A stretch of DNA of 27,755 bases from Firmicutes bacterium UBA5559. Lineage in GTDB: Bacteria; Bacillota; Clostridia; Peptostreptococcales; Anaerovoracaceae. The notes under the pieces were generated by a model that was given only the letters and a program-made list of their open reading frames with translations, had not been told where the DNA came from and ran no database searches. The DNA lies in the NCBI GenBank assembly GCA_002425705.1, contig DIMT01000030.1, positions 1-27,755 of the forward strand, in the 5' to 3' direction. Positions 1 through 7,701 of this stretch are shown here, in pieces; position 1 is the stretch's first letter, and each line of letters opens with the position of its first letter. The position numbers and the translations under genes were made by a program.

Positions 1-45
1 TGGCTTGAACTTATGCAACTGCTAAGCAGTTGTAAACCGATTTAA
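1..45 (+). CDS. possible 3' end of an upstream gene (partial)
   Basis: Frame 1 is open from the window edge to a TAA at 43-45 (last residues ..LSSCKPI), and a hairpin terminator starts three bases later, as expected for the end of a gene. Only 14 codons are visible, so no function can be given. The stretch also contains a perfect 7-bp hairpin with a 3-base loop (16-22 / 26-32), so it could equally be the end of a structured RNA. Confidence 0.25.
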   Translation, partial: WLELMQLLSSCKPI

Positions 46-47
46 CA

Positions 48-73
48 GACATTCCGATTGGGATGTCTTTTTT
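48..73 (+). terminator. Rho-independent terminator
   Basis: GACATTCC (48-55) pairs with GGGATGTC (60-67) around the loop GATT, with one G-T pair, and is followed directly by six T (68-73). It separates whatever lies upstream from the tmk unit. Confidence 0.75.
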
Positions 74-113
74 CTTTGCCAAAAAGGAAGTTCTATGAAT
101 GTGTGGAAGAATA

Positions 114-122
114 TGGTATAAT
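114..122 (+). promoter_or_regulatory. extended -10 promoter for the small ORF / tmk unit
   Basis: TGGTATAAT gives a perfect TATAAT (117-122) with the upstream TG of an extended -10 element. No good -35 is present at the right distance (only TTCTAT near 91-96), which is usual for extended -10 promoters. It lies between the terminator at 48-73 and the small ORF at 158, so it probably drives the small ORF and tmk. Confidence 0.55.
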
Positions 123-157
123 AAGCTTTAGCATTTGTCCATCAAGGAGGAAAAGAT

Positions 158-265
158 ATGATGATTCTGAAAATCCTATTCATATCGCTGCTGACGATTC
201 CGATGCTGATAGCTTCATGGAGTCTTCTATCTCATTTGATCGATCAGGTATTGAAAAAGGCATAG
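158..265 (+). CDS. 35-aa hydrophobic small membrane peptide
   Basis: An ATG at 158 follows a strong ribosome binding site AAGGAGG (144-150) at 7 bases and runs to TAG at 263-265. The 35-residue product has a short N-terminus, a hydrophobic run (about residues 3-27, LKILFISLLTIPMLIA) and a basic end (LKKA), as in a single-span membrane peptide. It ends 10 bases before tmk and shares its promoter. A second ATG codon follows immediately, so the start could be 161. Translation could serve mainly to couple tmk expression, or the peptide may have its own role; I do not recognise a family. The ribosome binding site is the main evidence that it is real. Confidence 0.5.
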   Translation: MMILKILFISLLTIPMLIASWSLLSHLIDQVLKKA

Positions 266-275
266 CAGGTGAATC

Positions 276-905
276 ATGAAAAAAGGGCTGTTTATTACCT
301 TTGAAGGTCCGGATGGATCCGGTAAAAGCACTCAGATTTCCCGTCTGAAAAAAAGGCTGGAAAGCTTACATATATCGACAATTCTAACAAGAGAGCCGGG
401 AGGCACTTTGATTGGTGAAAAAATACGTGAGATCATTCTGGATGTGGAACATACTGAAATGGATCATTTGACGGAAGCCCTGCTTTATGCAGCAGCCAGA
501 TCTCAGCATGTGTCCCAGGTGATTCAGCCTGCCATTGATAGGGGTGAGGCTGTAATCTGTGATCGATTTATGGATTCTTCCATCGCCTATCAGGGTTTTG
601 GTCGAGGATTGGGAGATCAGGTCAGAATCATCAATGAATATGCGGTTAGAGGCCTGGTACCCGATTTGACATTTTTACTTCTTCTGGATCCTGCTCTTGG
701 TAAAAAGCGGATCCATCGGGATTATGACCGATTAGAAAAAGAGGAGGATGAATTTCATCAAATGGTTTATCAGGGCTATATGCAACTGGCTGCCGCATTT
801 CCAGAGCGGGTAGTAGCTATTGATGCTGCAAAGAGCATACTGGAGATTGAGGAAGAAATCAACAGGCATTTTGACCCCTTGCTGGAGGAATGGAGTAACC
901 AGTGA
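276..905 (+). CDS. tmk: thymidylate kinase
   Basis: Phosphorylates dTMP to dTDP with ATP in the cytosol, needed for dTTP synthesis. The 209-residue length is typical of bacterial Tmk. A P-loop GPDGSGKST sits at residues 11-19, the DR-type motif CDRFMDSSIAYQG follows in the middle, and the arginine-rich LID region (KRIHRDYDRLEKE) is near residue 145. The start follows AGGTGA by a few bases. The stop overlaps the GTG start of holB (902-905), so the two are translationally coupled. The order tmk-holB-PSP1 protein-methyltransferase-abrB matches the conserved Firmicutes block near abrB in Bacillus subtilis. Identification is secure from motifs and context. Confidence 0.95.
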   Translation: MKKGLFITFEGPDGSGKSTQISRLKKRLESLHISTILTREPGGTLIGEKIREIILDVEHTEMDHLTEALLYAAARSQHVSQVIQPAIDRGEAVICDRFMDSSIAYQGFGRGLGDQVRIINEYAVRGLVPDLTFLLLLDPALGKKRIHRDYDRLEKEEDEFHQMVYQGYMQLAAAFPERVVAIDAAKSILEIEEEINRHFDPLLEEWSNQ

Positions 906-1720
906 TATTTGAAGAATTCACCAATAATGATTTGTTGTCTCAAAAGCTCACCCGAAGCATATTGGGAAAAGGAATCACCCATGCCTATATATTCGAGGGA
1001 GACTACCAGACAGATAAAATGACATATGCGTTAGCCTTTGTTCAGGCTATCCTCTGCGATAACAGACCAGGATACGGCTGTCATCAATGCCTGCCTTGCC
1101 AAAAAATCGAGCATGGAAATCACGAAGATATTTTTATCACCCAAACCACAGATAAGGGAAACACAAAGGACGAAGAAATTTATAGGCTGCAGGAGCATGT
1201 TTCTAGAAAACCTTATGCGGGGGACCGGAATATAGCTGTTATCCGGGATGCAGACTCCATGACTAAAAAGGCCCAGAACCGTCTTTTAAAGACTCTGGAA
1301 GAACCTCCTGCAGGTGCGGTTATCATACTTCTTTCGAATAATACGGAAAACCTGGAATCAACTATTCTTTCCAGAAGTTTGATTTATCGGGTCAATCCTT
1401 ATCATGAACCAGGAACTGGAGATAATGGAGAGGATATCCGAAAAATGGTCCGAATGCTCTTGGTTGGAGAACCCTTCTATAAAATAAAGAAGGAATTGAC
1501 CAATTATGGAAACAGCAGGGAAAACGCTTTGCGCTTTCTGGACGGGATACAGACGGCATATCGGAATCTGCTTCTCCAGCATGAAGAGGACAGCAAATTA
1601 TATAAAAATGCGGATATCAGCCGCATCGTCCGGACTATTGAAGAAGCAAGAAGAGACATTAAGTCGGGTGTAAATCCGATGTACTCATTAAAGAATATGG
1701 TATTGAAAATTGGAGGATAA
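902..1720 (+). CDS. holB: DNA polymerase III subunit delta'
   Basis: Clamp-loader subunit that works with DnaX and delta to load the sliding clamp. The 272-residue protein has the AAA+ fold signature RNRLLKTLEEPP-like segment (QNRLLKTLEEPPAGAVII, around residues 130-147) and the four-cysteine zinc-type element (C..CHQC..C) near residues 52-66. The P-loop position (residues 33-41, GDYQTDKMT) has lost the glycines of GxxGxGKT, in line with delta' being a non-ATPase clamp-loader arm. The start is GTG overlapping the tmk stop, with GGAG at 892-895 as ribosome binding site; downstream the ricT-like gene begins 3 bases after the stop. Family assignment is firm from sequence and gene order. Confidence 0.9.
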   Translation: MIFEEFTNNDLLSQKLTRSILGKGITHAYIFEGDYQTDKMTYALAFVQAILCDNRPGYGCHQCLPCQKIEHGNHEDIFITQTTDKGNTKDEEIYRLQEHVSRKPYAGDRNIAVIRDADSMTKKAQNRLLKTLEEPPAGAVIILLSNNTENLESTILSRSLIYRVNPYHEPGTGDNGEDIRKMVRMLLVGEPFYKIKKELTNYGNSRENALRFLDGIQTAYRNLLLQHEEDSKLYKNADISRIVRTIEEARRDIKSGVNPMYSLKNMVLKIGG

Positions 1721-1723
1721 TTT

Positions 1724-2662
1724 ATGGTAAAAGTTGCAGGAGTGCGATTTAAAAAAGCCGGTAAAGTGTACTACTTTGATCCGGATAATCTGGATATAAA
1801 ACAGGGTAGTAATGTTATCGTTGAGACCGCAAGGGGTCTCGAATTTGGTTTTGTTGCTTCTGATGTGATGGAGGTGCCGGACAATCAGATCGTGCAGCCA
1901 TTAAAAAAAGTGATTCGGATCGCTGATGAGAAGGACGAGCAGCAGTATCAGGAAAATTTAAAGAAAAAAAACAGAGCCATGGACCTCTGTATGGAAAAAG
2001 TACGAAAGCATAAGCTGGAGATGAAGCTGATCGATGTAGAGTATACCTTTGATAACAGCAAGATCATCTTTTACTTTACATCCGATGGCCGGGTTGATTT
2101 TCGTGAACTGGTTAAGGATTTGGCCAGTGTATTTAAGATGCGGATTGAACTCAGGCAGATTGGTGTTCGGGATGAAGCAAAAATGATGGGCGGCATCGGT
2201 AGTTGTGGCAAGGGACTTTGCTGCCATACCTGGCTTCCGGACTTCGAACCGGTTTCTATCAAAATGGCCAAGGTCCAGAATCTGTCTCTGAACCCGACCA
2301 AGATTTCCGGAGTTTGCGGCCGCTTGATGTGCTGTCTGAAATACGAAAACGATATTTATCTGGATATGAAAAAGGGCATGCCGGATGTGGGGGAACGGAT
2401 TAAGACTCCAAATGGAATGGCTGTCGTGCTGGATTCGAAGATACTGGAAAACAGCATTAAAACCCGATTAATACTGGAAGAAAGAACCGATGCCAAGCCG
2501 GAAAAATTAAGCACAGAATTCTATTTCTTTAAGAAGCAGGATATCGAGAGGCTTGGGGCGGGCAAAAAAAATAAAAAGGATCGGGACAAGGACTTGCTGT
2601 CCGAAATCGTTGCAGATGATAGCGTATCCAGAGATGAACTGGAGAAACTGCTTCGGGAATAA
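1724..2662 (+). CDS. ricT: PSP1-domain protein, RicT/YaaT family
   Basis: A 312-residue homologue of B. subtilis RicT (YaaT), a PSP1-domain protein that with RicA and RicF forms an Fe-S containing Y-complex helping RNase Y processing and, in Bacillus, sporulation and competence. The N-terminus (VAGVRFKKAGKVYYFDP) and the cysteine-rich block are diagnostic: GSCGKGLCC at about residues 163-171 and GVCGRLMCC around residues 200-208. The C-terminus is charged and lysine-rich. It lies directly after holB, as yaaT does in Bacillus, and its stop TAA overlaps the next ATG (TAATG). The presence of RicA/RicF elsewhere cannot be judged here, so the exact role is inferred from the family. Confidence 0.88.
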   Translation: MVKVAGVRFKKAGKVYYFDPDNLDIKQGSNVIVETARGLEFGFVASDVMEVPDNQIVQPLKKVIRIADEKDEQQYQENLKKKNRAMDLCMEKVRKHKLEMKLIDVEYTFDNSKIIFYFTSDGRVDFRELVKDLASVFKMRIELRQIGVRDEAKMMGGIGSCGKGLCCHTWLPDFEPVSIKMAKVQNLSLNPTKISGVCGRLMCCLKYENDIYLDMKKGMPDVGERIKTPNGMAVVLDSKILENSIKTRLILEERTDAKPEKLSTEFYFFKKQDIERLGAGKKNKKDRDKDLLSEIVADDSVSRDELEKLLRE

Positions 2663-3438
2663 TGATGGTAAAAGCAAACAAAAGAGAGATTCGGTGTGAT
2701 TCCATAGGATTCAGTGATTTGAAGCTTAAACAAAGGCCTGGTGACTTTTGTTACGGTATTGATGCAGTCCTCTTGGCAGACTTTGCTGCAAAGGGTGGAG
2801 GCCGGAAAAGAGCTCCGGCACAGAAGAATAAGCGGATTATCGACCTTGGCTGCGGGACTGGTATTGTTCCACTGATTCTGTCCCACAAAACGGATTTCAA
2901 GGTAATCTGGGGGTTGGAATTGCAGGAAGAAAGCATTCGGCTTGCCAGAGATAATATTGCTATGAACCATCTGGAAGAGCGGATTTTTCTAGAGCAGGGG
3001 GATGTATCCGATATTGGTTATACCTTGGGTGGGGAACTCAAAGAATCCTTTGATGCAGTCTGCGCTAATCCTCCCTACATGGCTGGAAACCGGGCAATTC
3101 CCAACGAAAGTCAGGCTAAACACATAGCCCGTCATGAAACCAGCGGAACACTGGAAGACTTTGTCCGGGCAGCTTCCTATCTATTAAGGCCCAGAGGGGA
3201 CTTTTTTATGGTTCATCGCCCGTCCAGGCTGGTAGATATTCTTTGCTGCTGCCGTCAGTACCGACTGGAGCCGAAAGCTATCCGCTTTGTATCACCAAGG
3301 TCAGGGGAAGCCCCCAATATCCTGCTGATTCATTGTTCAAAAAATGGAAATCCGGAATTAAAAGTAATGGATCCTTTGTGGGTATATGATGGAGCCGGCT
3401 ATTCGGAAGAGATTGAAGAAATCTACGAAAGAAAATAA
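2662..3438 (+). CDS. trmN6: tRNA1(Val) (adenine37-N6)-methyltransferase-like protein
   Basis: SAM-dependent N6-adenine methyltransferase of the TrmN6/YfiC (B. subtilis YabB) family, which in Escherichia coli methylates A37 of tRNA1-Val. The 258-residue protein has the SAM-binding motif LGCGTGIVPL near residue 67 and the amino-methyltransferase catalytic motif NPPY (CANPPYMAG) near residue 136. It starts at the ATG overlapping the stop of ricT. In Bacillus the position next to yaaT/yabA is held by yabB, followed by rsmI; here no rsmI follows, and an AT-rich promoter region begins instead. Substrate is inferred from the family only. Confidence 0.82.
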   Translation: MMVKANKREIRCDSIGFSDLKLKQRPGDFCYGIDAVLLADFAAKGGGRKRAPAQKNKRIIDLGCGTGIVPLILSHKTDFKVIWGLELQEESIRLARDNIAMNHLEERIFLEQGDVSDIGYTLGGELKESFDAVCANPPYMAGNRAIPNESQAKHIARHETSGTLEDFVRAASYLLRPRGDFFMVHRPSRLVDILCCCRQYRLEPKAIRFVSPRSGEAPNILLIHCSKNGNPELKVMDPLWVYDGAGYSEEIEEIYERK

Positions 3439-3460
3439 AAGATAATAAATGAACAGAAAA

Positions 3461-3512
3461 ATATGTAAATTTTAAATAAATGCTTGTAATTTTACATATT
3501 ATGGTTAATAAT
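3461..3512 (+). promoter_or_regulatory. promoter with flanking 9-bp inverted repeat
   Basis: TTGTAA (3484-3489) and AATAAT (3507-3512) are 17 bases apart and give a plausible sigma-A promoter for the DUF948-like gene and abrB. The -35 lies within a perfect inverted repeat, ATATGTAAA (3461-3469) and TTTACATAT (3491-3499), which could be a repressor site. No T-run follows, so it is not a terminator. Confidence 0.4.
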
Positions 3513-3552
3513 GAGTATTATCAACTTGTACATTCAGGAAAGGAGCCAGAGC

Positions 3553-3882
3553 ATGGAGGTTACACTATCATTACAGGATATAGGAATGCTTTTCATTGGT
3601 ATCGGGCTTATTGTACTGATCATATACGGAATCATCTTGTTGAAAAACCTTGTTCAGACCGTAAAAATGACCAATAAGATCCTGGCAGATTCTCAGGAGA
3701 TTTCAGCCATTGCGGCTGAGCGTACCAAAGAAATCAATTCCATTGTGGGGGATGTTGCCCATTCCATGGGTGCAGTCAGCGATGCCATCAAAGGTAACCA
3801 GAACACGGTGAAGGCTCTTACTTCCATTGTTAATTCTTTAGGAGCCCTGAAAAGCATCTTTGGCACGAAAGAAAAAAAATAA
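3553..3882 (+). CDS. DUF948-like single-pass membrane protein
   Basis: A 109-residue protein with one N-terminal membrane segment (about residues 10-31, IGMLFIGIGLIVLIIYGIIL) and a long helical, coiled-coil-like remainder rich in Ala, Ser, Val and Asn at heptad-like spacing (TKEINSIVGDVAHSMGAVSD). This resembles small DUF948-type proteins and the helical part of methyl-accepting proteins, but no catalytic motif is visible. The start at 3553 was preferred over the in-frame ATG at 3511 because AAAGGAG (3539-3545) is 7 bases upstream of 3553. abrB follows 14 bases later, so the two are probably co-transcribed. Function is unknown. Confidence 0.7.
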   Translation: MEVTLSLQDIGMLFIGIGLIVLIIYGIILLKNLVQTVKMTNKILADSQEISAIAAERTKEINSIVGDVAHSMGAVSDAIKGNQNTVKALTSIVNSLGALKSIFGTKEKK

Positions 3883-3896
3883 AGGAGTGATATCAA

Positions 3897-4139
3897 ATGA
3901 AAGCGACTGGTATTGTTAGAAAAGTAGATAAACTTGGAAGAATCGTTCTTCCCATCGAGCTGCGAAATACATTGGAGATCGGCATTGGTGATCCCATAGA
4001 GATTTACGTGGACGGTGACTATATCATTCTGCGGAAATATGCCCCCCAGTGTATTTTCTGCGGAAATGCCAAGGATGTAGAATCCATTCATGGAAAAAAT
4101 GTATGCACCAACTGTCTGACCGAATTGAAGGAGCTCTAG
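3897..4139 (+). CDS. abrB: AbrB-family transition-state regulator with Cys knuckle
   Basis: An 80-residue DNA-binding protein of the AbrB/SpoVT swapped-hairpin family, which in Bacillus represses post-exponential genes. The N-terminal 50 residues are nearly canonical (ATGIVRKVDKLGRIVLPIEL, then IYVDGDYIILRKY). Instead of the Bacillus AbrB C-terminal domain, there is a short tail with two CxxC pairs (C52, C55, C70, C73), probably a zinc knuckle; this form is familiar from clostridial AbrB proteins. AAAGGAG is about 9 bases upstream of the ATG. It forms the last gene of this unit before a strong terminator. Identity is secure; targets are unknown. Confidence 0.92.
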   Translation: MKATGIVRKVDKLGRIVLPIELRNTLEIGIGDPIEIYVDGDYIILRKYAPQCIFCGNAKDVESIHGKNVCTNCLTELKEL

Positions 4140-4176
4140 CGGATTTCCTTCTGGTTTTTAGTTCCATGAACTTATC

Positions 4177-4217
4177 AAAAAGTACAGCCTGTGAAATGGC
4201 AGGCCGTACTTTTTTTG
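4177..4217 (+). terminator. Rho-independent terminator after abrB
   Basis: AAAAAGTAC (4177-4185) plus GCCTG (4187-4191) pair with CAGGC (4200-4204) plus GTACTTTTT (4206-4214), with one A-C mismatch, followed by T to 4217. Confidence 0.9.
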
Positions 4218-4261
4218 TGATGGAGGATTTTAGGAAAAGCCCTGCTGTCGGCATCAAATAC

Positions 4262-4289
4262 TTGAAAATTATCCATAAGATGATATAAT
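4262..4289 (+). promoter_or_regulatory. sigma-A promoter of murA
   Basis: TTGAAA (4262-4267) is 16 bases from a perfect TATAAT (4284-4289), which also has the TG of an extended -10 (4281-4282). Initiation near 4296 would give a leader of about 100 bases before the murA start. Confidence 0.75.
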
Positions 4290-4356
4290 AACATAGGTAG
4301 ATTGCATGCCTTGCCGGCTGCAGATTTTTTATCTTAGAGAGAAACTTAAATTGTAA

Positions 4357-4377
4357 AAAGAGTGCGCAAGCACCTTT
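4357..4377 (+). promoter_or_regulatory. leader hairpin upstream of murA ribosome binding site
   Basis: AAAG-(A bulge)-GTGC closes a GCAA tetraloop (4366-4369) with GCAC-CTTT. The GNRA loop would make a stable small RNA hairpin 10 bases before the murA Shine-Dalgarno sequence. No T-run follows. A regulatory role is only a possibility. Confidence 0.35.
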
Positions 4378-4397
4378 CCTATAGGTTGGAGGAAATA

Positions 4398-5660
4398 GTG
4401 TCAAAATATCTTGTTCAGAAATCCGGTCCCTTAAGTGGAGAAGTATTTATCAGCGGTTCCAAGAATGCTGTACTGCCTATTATGGCGGCATCGATTCTCA
4501 CGGCAGGAGAATGTGAGTTATATGAAGTTCCGGCTCTCCGGGATGTAGAAGTCATGTCCAGGCTGCTTCAAAGCGTTGGAGCAGAAGTTCAGGAGGACTA
4601 TGATTCCAGTTCCCTGACGATTAAAATCAGCCATGTGCTTTCGGAAGAGGCCCCCTATGAGCTGGTTAAAAAAATGAGAGCTTCTATATTGGTCATGGGA
4701 CCCTTACTGGCCAGAACCGGGAAAGCCCGGATTGCCCTGCCGGGAGGCTGTGCTATCGGAGCCCGGCCTATTGATTTGCATTTAAAAGGATTTCAGGCTC
4801 TTGGAGCGGAAATCATTGAAAGTCACGGTATGGTGGAAGCAAAAGCGGACAAATTGGTCGGAGCCAATATATACCTGGACTTTCCCAGCGTAGGCGCAAC
4901 CGAAAACATTATGATGGCAGCCTCCCTGGCAGAAGGAACGACCATTTTGGAAAACGTAGCGGAAGAGCCTGAAATCGTCGATCTTGCCAACTTTCTTAAC
5001 AAAATGGGTGCCCGTATTAAAGGTGCCGGAACAGATACCATCAAAATTGAGGGAGTACGGGAACTGGGGGGGACCAAGCACAGCGTCATACCGGACCGGA
5101 TTGAAACCGGTACGTTTATGGTGGCAGCAGCCATCACCCGGGGAAATATCCTGATTCACAATGCAGTACCGGACCATGTGAAACCGGTCATCGCCAAGCT
5201 TCGTGAATGTGGCGTTGTGGTTGAATATAATGACGAGAGCATACTGGTCAAGGGGGATGTAAACCCTTTAATTTCAACGGATATAAAAACCCTTCCCTAT
5301 CCTGGATTTCCCACGGATATGCAATCCCAGTTCATGGCTTTGCTGGCAACGGTCAAAGGGTCCAGCACTGTTATGGAAACGGTTTTTGAAAACCGTTATA
5401 TGCATATCGGTGAATTAAATCGGATGGGAGCCAATATTAAAATTGAAGGTCGAAGTGCTGTCGTAGAAGGAGAAAAGACCCTTTTAGGTGCCCAGGTGCT
5501 GGCTACGGATCTTCGGGCCGGAGCTGCCCTGGTTCTTGCCGGACTGATGGCAGAGGGAGTAACTGAAATATCTGAAATCTACCACATCGAACGGGGATAC
5601 GAGAAATTTCTTTCTAAATTCCGAGGATTGGGAGCCACGATCATCCGAATAGAAGATTAA
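4398..5660 (+). CDS. murA: UDP-N-acetylglucosamine 1-carboxyvinyltransferase
   Basis: Transfers enolpyruvate from PEP to UDP-GlcNAc, the first committed step of peptidoglycan synthesis. The GTG at 4398 is chosen because GGAGG (4388-4392) lies just upstream and because it gives 420 residues and places SGSKNA so that Lys and Asn fall at 22 and 23, as in E. coli MurA. The catalytic loop GGCAIGARPIDLHL carries Cys118 (equivalent of E. coli Cys115, the fosfomycin target). A longer in-frame start at 4362 lacks a ribosome binding site. The gene stands alone between its own promoter and terminator. Firmicutes often have two MurA paralogues; which one this is cannot be told here. Confidence 0.95.
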   Translation: MSKYLVQKSGPLSGEVFISGSKNAVLPIMAASILTAGECELYEVPALRDVEVMSRLLQSVGAEVQEDYDSSSLTIKISHVLSEEAPYELVKKMRASILVMGPLLARTGKARIALPGGCAIGARPIDLHLKGFQALGAEIIESHGMVEAKADKLVGANIYLDFPSVGATENIMMAASLAEGTTILENVAEEPEIVDLANFLNKMGARIKGAGTDTIKIEGVRELGGTKHSVIPDRIETGTFMVAAAITRGNILIHNAVPDHVKPVIAKLRECGVVVEYNDESILVKGDVNPLISTDIKTLPYPGFPTDMQSQFMALLATVKGSSTVMETVFENRYMHIGELNRMGANIKIEGRSAVVEGEKTLLGAQVLATDLRAGAALVLAGLMAEGVTEISEIYHIERGYEKFLSKFRGLGATIIRIED

Positions 5661-5664
5661 AAAC

Positions 5665-5689
5665 AATCCCACATAGCTGGGATTTTTTT
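5665..5689 (+). terminator. Rho-independent terminator after murA
   Basis: AATCCCA (5665-5671) and TGGGATT (5678-5684) form a 7-bp stem with a CATAGC loop, followed by T to 5689. It starts 4 bases after the murA stop. Confidence 0.88.
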
Positions 5690-5732
5690 ATAATTTTTAC
5701 ATACCAATGGACGAGGACGAAGGAGCAGAATC

Positions 5733-7679
5733 ATGGAACAGAAATACCTGAGCCTTTTATCAAAGGACTATCCGAACATCAAAGCCGCAACAGCAGAGAT
5801 CATCAATCTGAGTGCGATACTCAGTCTGCCAAAGGGAACGGAGTACTTTTTCAGTGATCTGCACGGAGAGCATGAAGCCTTTATTCATATGCTAAAAAGC
5901 GGATCCGGCATGATTCGGGCTAAAATCGATGAGACCTTCGGAAAAACCCTGTCGGAAAAGGATCGTTCGGAACTGGCCATGCTGATTTATGATCCTGAAA
6001 CTGAGATCGAAAGGGTGAAAAAAAGCAACGAAGACCTGGAAGAATGGTATCGGGTCAATATTTACCGGTTGATTCAGGTCTGCAGGGCTGTTTCTTCCAA
6101 GTATACCAGGTCAAAAGTCCGAAAGCGCCTGCCCAAATATGCAGATTATATTATTGACGAACTATTGCATTCCGATGAACAATCCAGTAAGGATCACTAC
6201 TACGATCAGATCATCACTTCCATCATTGAATTCGACCGGAGCGAGCATTATGTCGTTGGGCTGGCCAATACCATCGGGAGGCTCACGGTAGACCGGCTCC
6301 ATATTATCGGCGATATTTATGACCGTGGTCCTCATCCGGACTATATCATGGACTTTCTCTTAGATTTCCATGATGTGGATATCCAGTGGGGGAATCATGA
6401 CATCGTCTGGATGGGAGCTGCCACCGGGAACTGGCCCTGCATAGCCAACGTGGTTCGGCAAAATATGAGCTACAACAATTTTGATATGCTGGAGATCGGT
6501 TACGGCATCAATCTGCGGCCCCTTGCCCTTTTCGCTGAAAAAGTATATGGCAGTGATCCTTGCACCTTATTCCGGCCCCATATGCTGGATATGAATAAAT
6601 TTGAAAATGTGGATGAGGGTTTGATTGCCCGGATGCACAAAGCTATGACAATCATTCAGTTCAAAGTGGAAGGCCTCCGGATTTTGGCCAACCCGGATTA
6701 CAAGATGGATGATCGGCTCTTGCTGGATAAAATGGATCTGAAGAAGGGTACAGTCCGAATAGGCAATCAGGATTATAAGCTGAAAGACACCCTCTTCCCA
6801 ACGGTGGACCCGGCATCCCCCTATCAACTGACCAAGGAAGAGCGGGACCTGATGGTGACCCTGGAAGCCTCTTTTCTTCACAGCACCAGTCTTCAGAAGC
6901 ATGTTCGGTTCCTGTTCAGTCATGGAGGGATGTACTTAAAAAACAACAACTACCTGCTTTATCACGGATGCGTTCCAATGACCAGTGAGGGAGAATTTGC
7001 TTCCCATACGGTCAACGGAAAATCCCTGAAAGGAAAAGCCCTCCTGGATGCCATCGATCAGCAGGTTCGGGAAGCCTACTTTAATCCACCGGAGGATCAG
7101 GAGGTGGGCCTGTCCGGGGATATCATGTGGTACCTGTGGCTGGGAAGCAAGTCTCCGCTGTTTGGCAAGGATAAGATGGCTACCTTCGAACGGATTTTTG
7201 TTGAGGAAAAGGCCACTCACAAGGAACAGCCGGACCCGTATTTCAAGCATATCGAAAAAGAAGAGATTTGTGAGAAAATCCTGGCAGAGTTTGGCCTGGA
7301 TCCAAAAAATTCTTATATATTGAACGGTCACGTTCCAGTAAAAATTAAGGATGGAGAAAGTCCGGTAAAGGGAAACGGACGATTGTTCGTCATCGACGGT
7401 GGCATGTCCAAGGCCTACCAAAAGACTACCGGAATCGCAGGATATACCTTTATTTCCAGCTCCCGGTTCATGGGACTGATTGAACACTTCCCATATCAGA
7501 GGGGCAATGGAGGCCCAACCAGCCAGCAGCTTCCCAATATCAACCGAGTCAAAAACTTCACGGAGCGGATAACGGTTCGGGATACAGATATCGGACAAGT
7601 TCTGCAGGGTGAAATCGATGAACTGAAAAAATTGGTTGAAGCCTATAAAAAGGGTATCATTAAAGAGAAATATCAATAG
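5733..7679 (+). CDS. fbp: fructose-1,6-bisphosphatase, class III
   Basis: Removes the 1-phosphate of fructose 1,6-bisphosphate in gluconeogenesis. The 648-residue length and the metallophosphoesterase-type motifs are those of the Firmicutes class III enzyme: FFSDLHGEHEAF near residue 41, IIGDIYDRGPHPDY near residue 192, and WGNHDIVWMG near residue 219; a later ILNGHVPVK and FVIDGGMSKAYQ complete the pattern. GAAGGAG precedes the ATG. A TATAAT at 5689-5694, just behind the murA terminator, may serve as -10, but no matching -35 was found. metY begins 22 bases after the stop and is probably co-transcribed. Confidence 0.95.
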   Translation: MEQKYLSLLSKDYPNIKAATAEIINLSAILSLPKGTEYFFSDLHGEHEAFIHMLKSGSGMIRAKIDETFGKTLSEKDRSELAMLIYDPETEIERVKKSNEDLEEWYRVNIYRLIQVCRAVSSKYTRSKVRKRLPKYADYIIDELLHSDEQSSKDHYYDQIITSIIEFDRSEHYVVGLANTIGRLTVDRLHIIGDIYDRGPHPDYIMDFLLDFHDVDIQWGNHDIVWMGAATGNWPCIANVVRQNMSYNNFDMLEIGYGINLRPLALFAEKVYGSDPCTLFRPHMLDMNKFENVDEGLIARMHKAMTIIQFKVEGLRILANPDYKMDDRLLLDKMDLKKGTVRIGNQDYKLKDTLFPTVDPASPYQLTKEERDLMVTLEASFLHSTSLQKHVRFLFSHGGMYLKNNNYLLYHGCVPMTSEGEFASHTVNGKSLKGKALLDAIDQQVREAYFNPPEDQEVGLSGDIMWYLWLGSKSPLFGKDKMATFERIFVEEKATHKEQPDPYFKHIEKEEICEKILAEFGLDPKNSYILNGHVPVKIKDGESPVKGNGRLFVIDGGMSKAYQKTTGIAGYTFISSSRFMGLIEHFPYQRGNGGPTSQQLPNINRVKNFTERITVRDTDIGQVLQGEIDELKKLVEAYKKGIIKEKYQ

Positions 7680-7701
7680 AGAGGGGTAGGAAGGAATGGA
7701 T

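Noticed and set aside
58..279. 73-codon frame overlapping the 35-aa peptide before tmk
   Set aside because: Starts inside the T-run of the upstream terminator and upstream of the promoter -10, with no ribosome site; the other frame (158-265) has a strong one.
7680..7701. SAM (S-box) riboswitch before metY
   Set aside because: The gap is only 22 bases and holds just the ribosome site.
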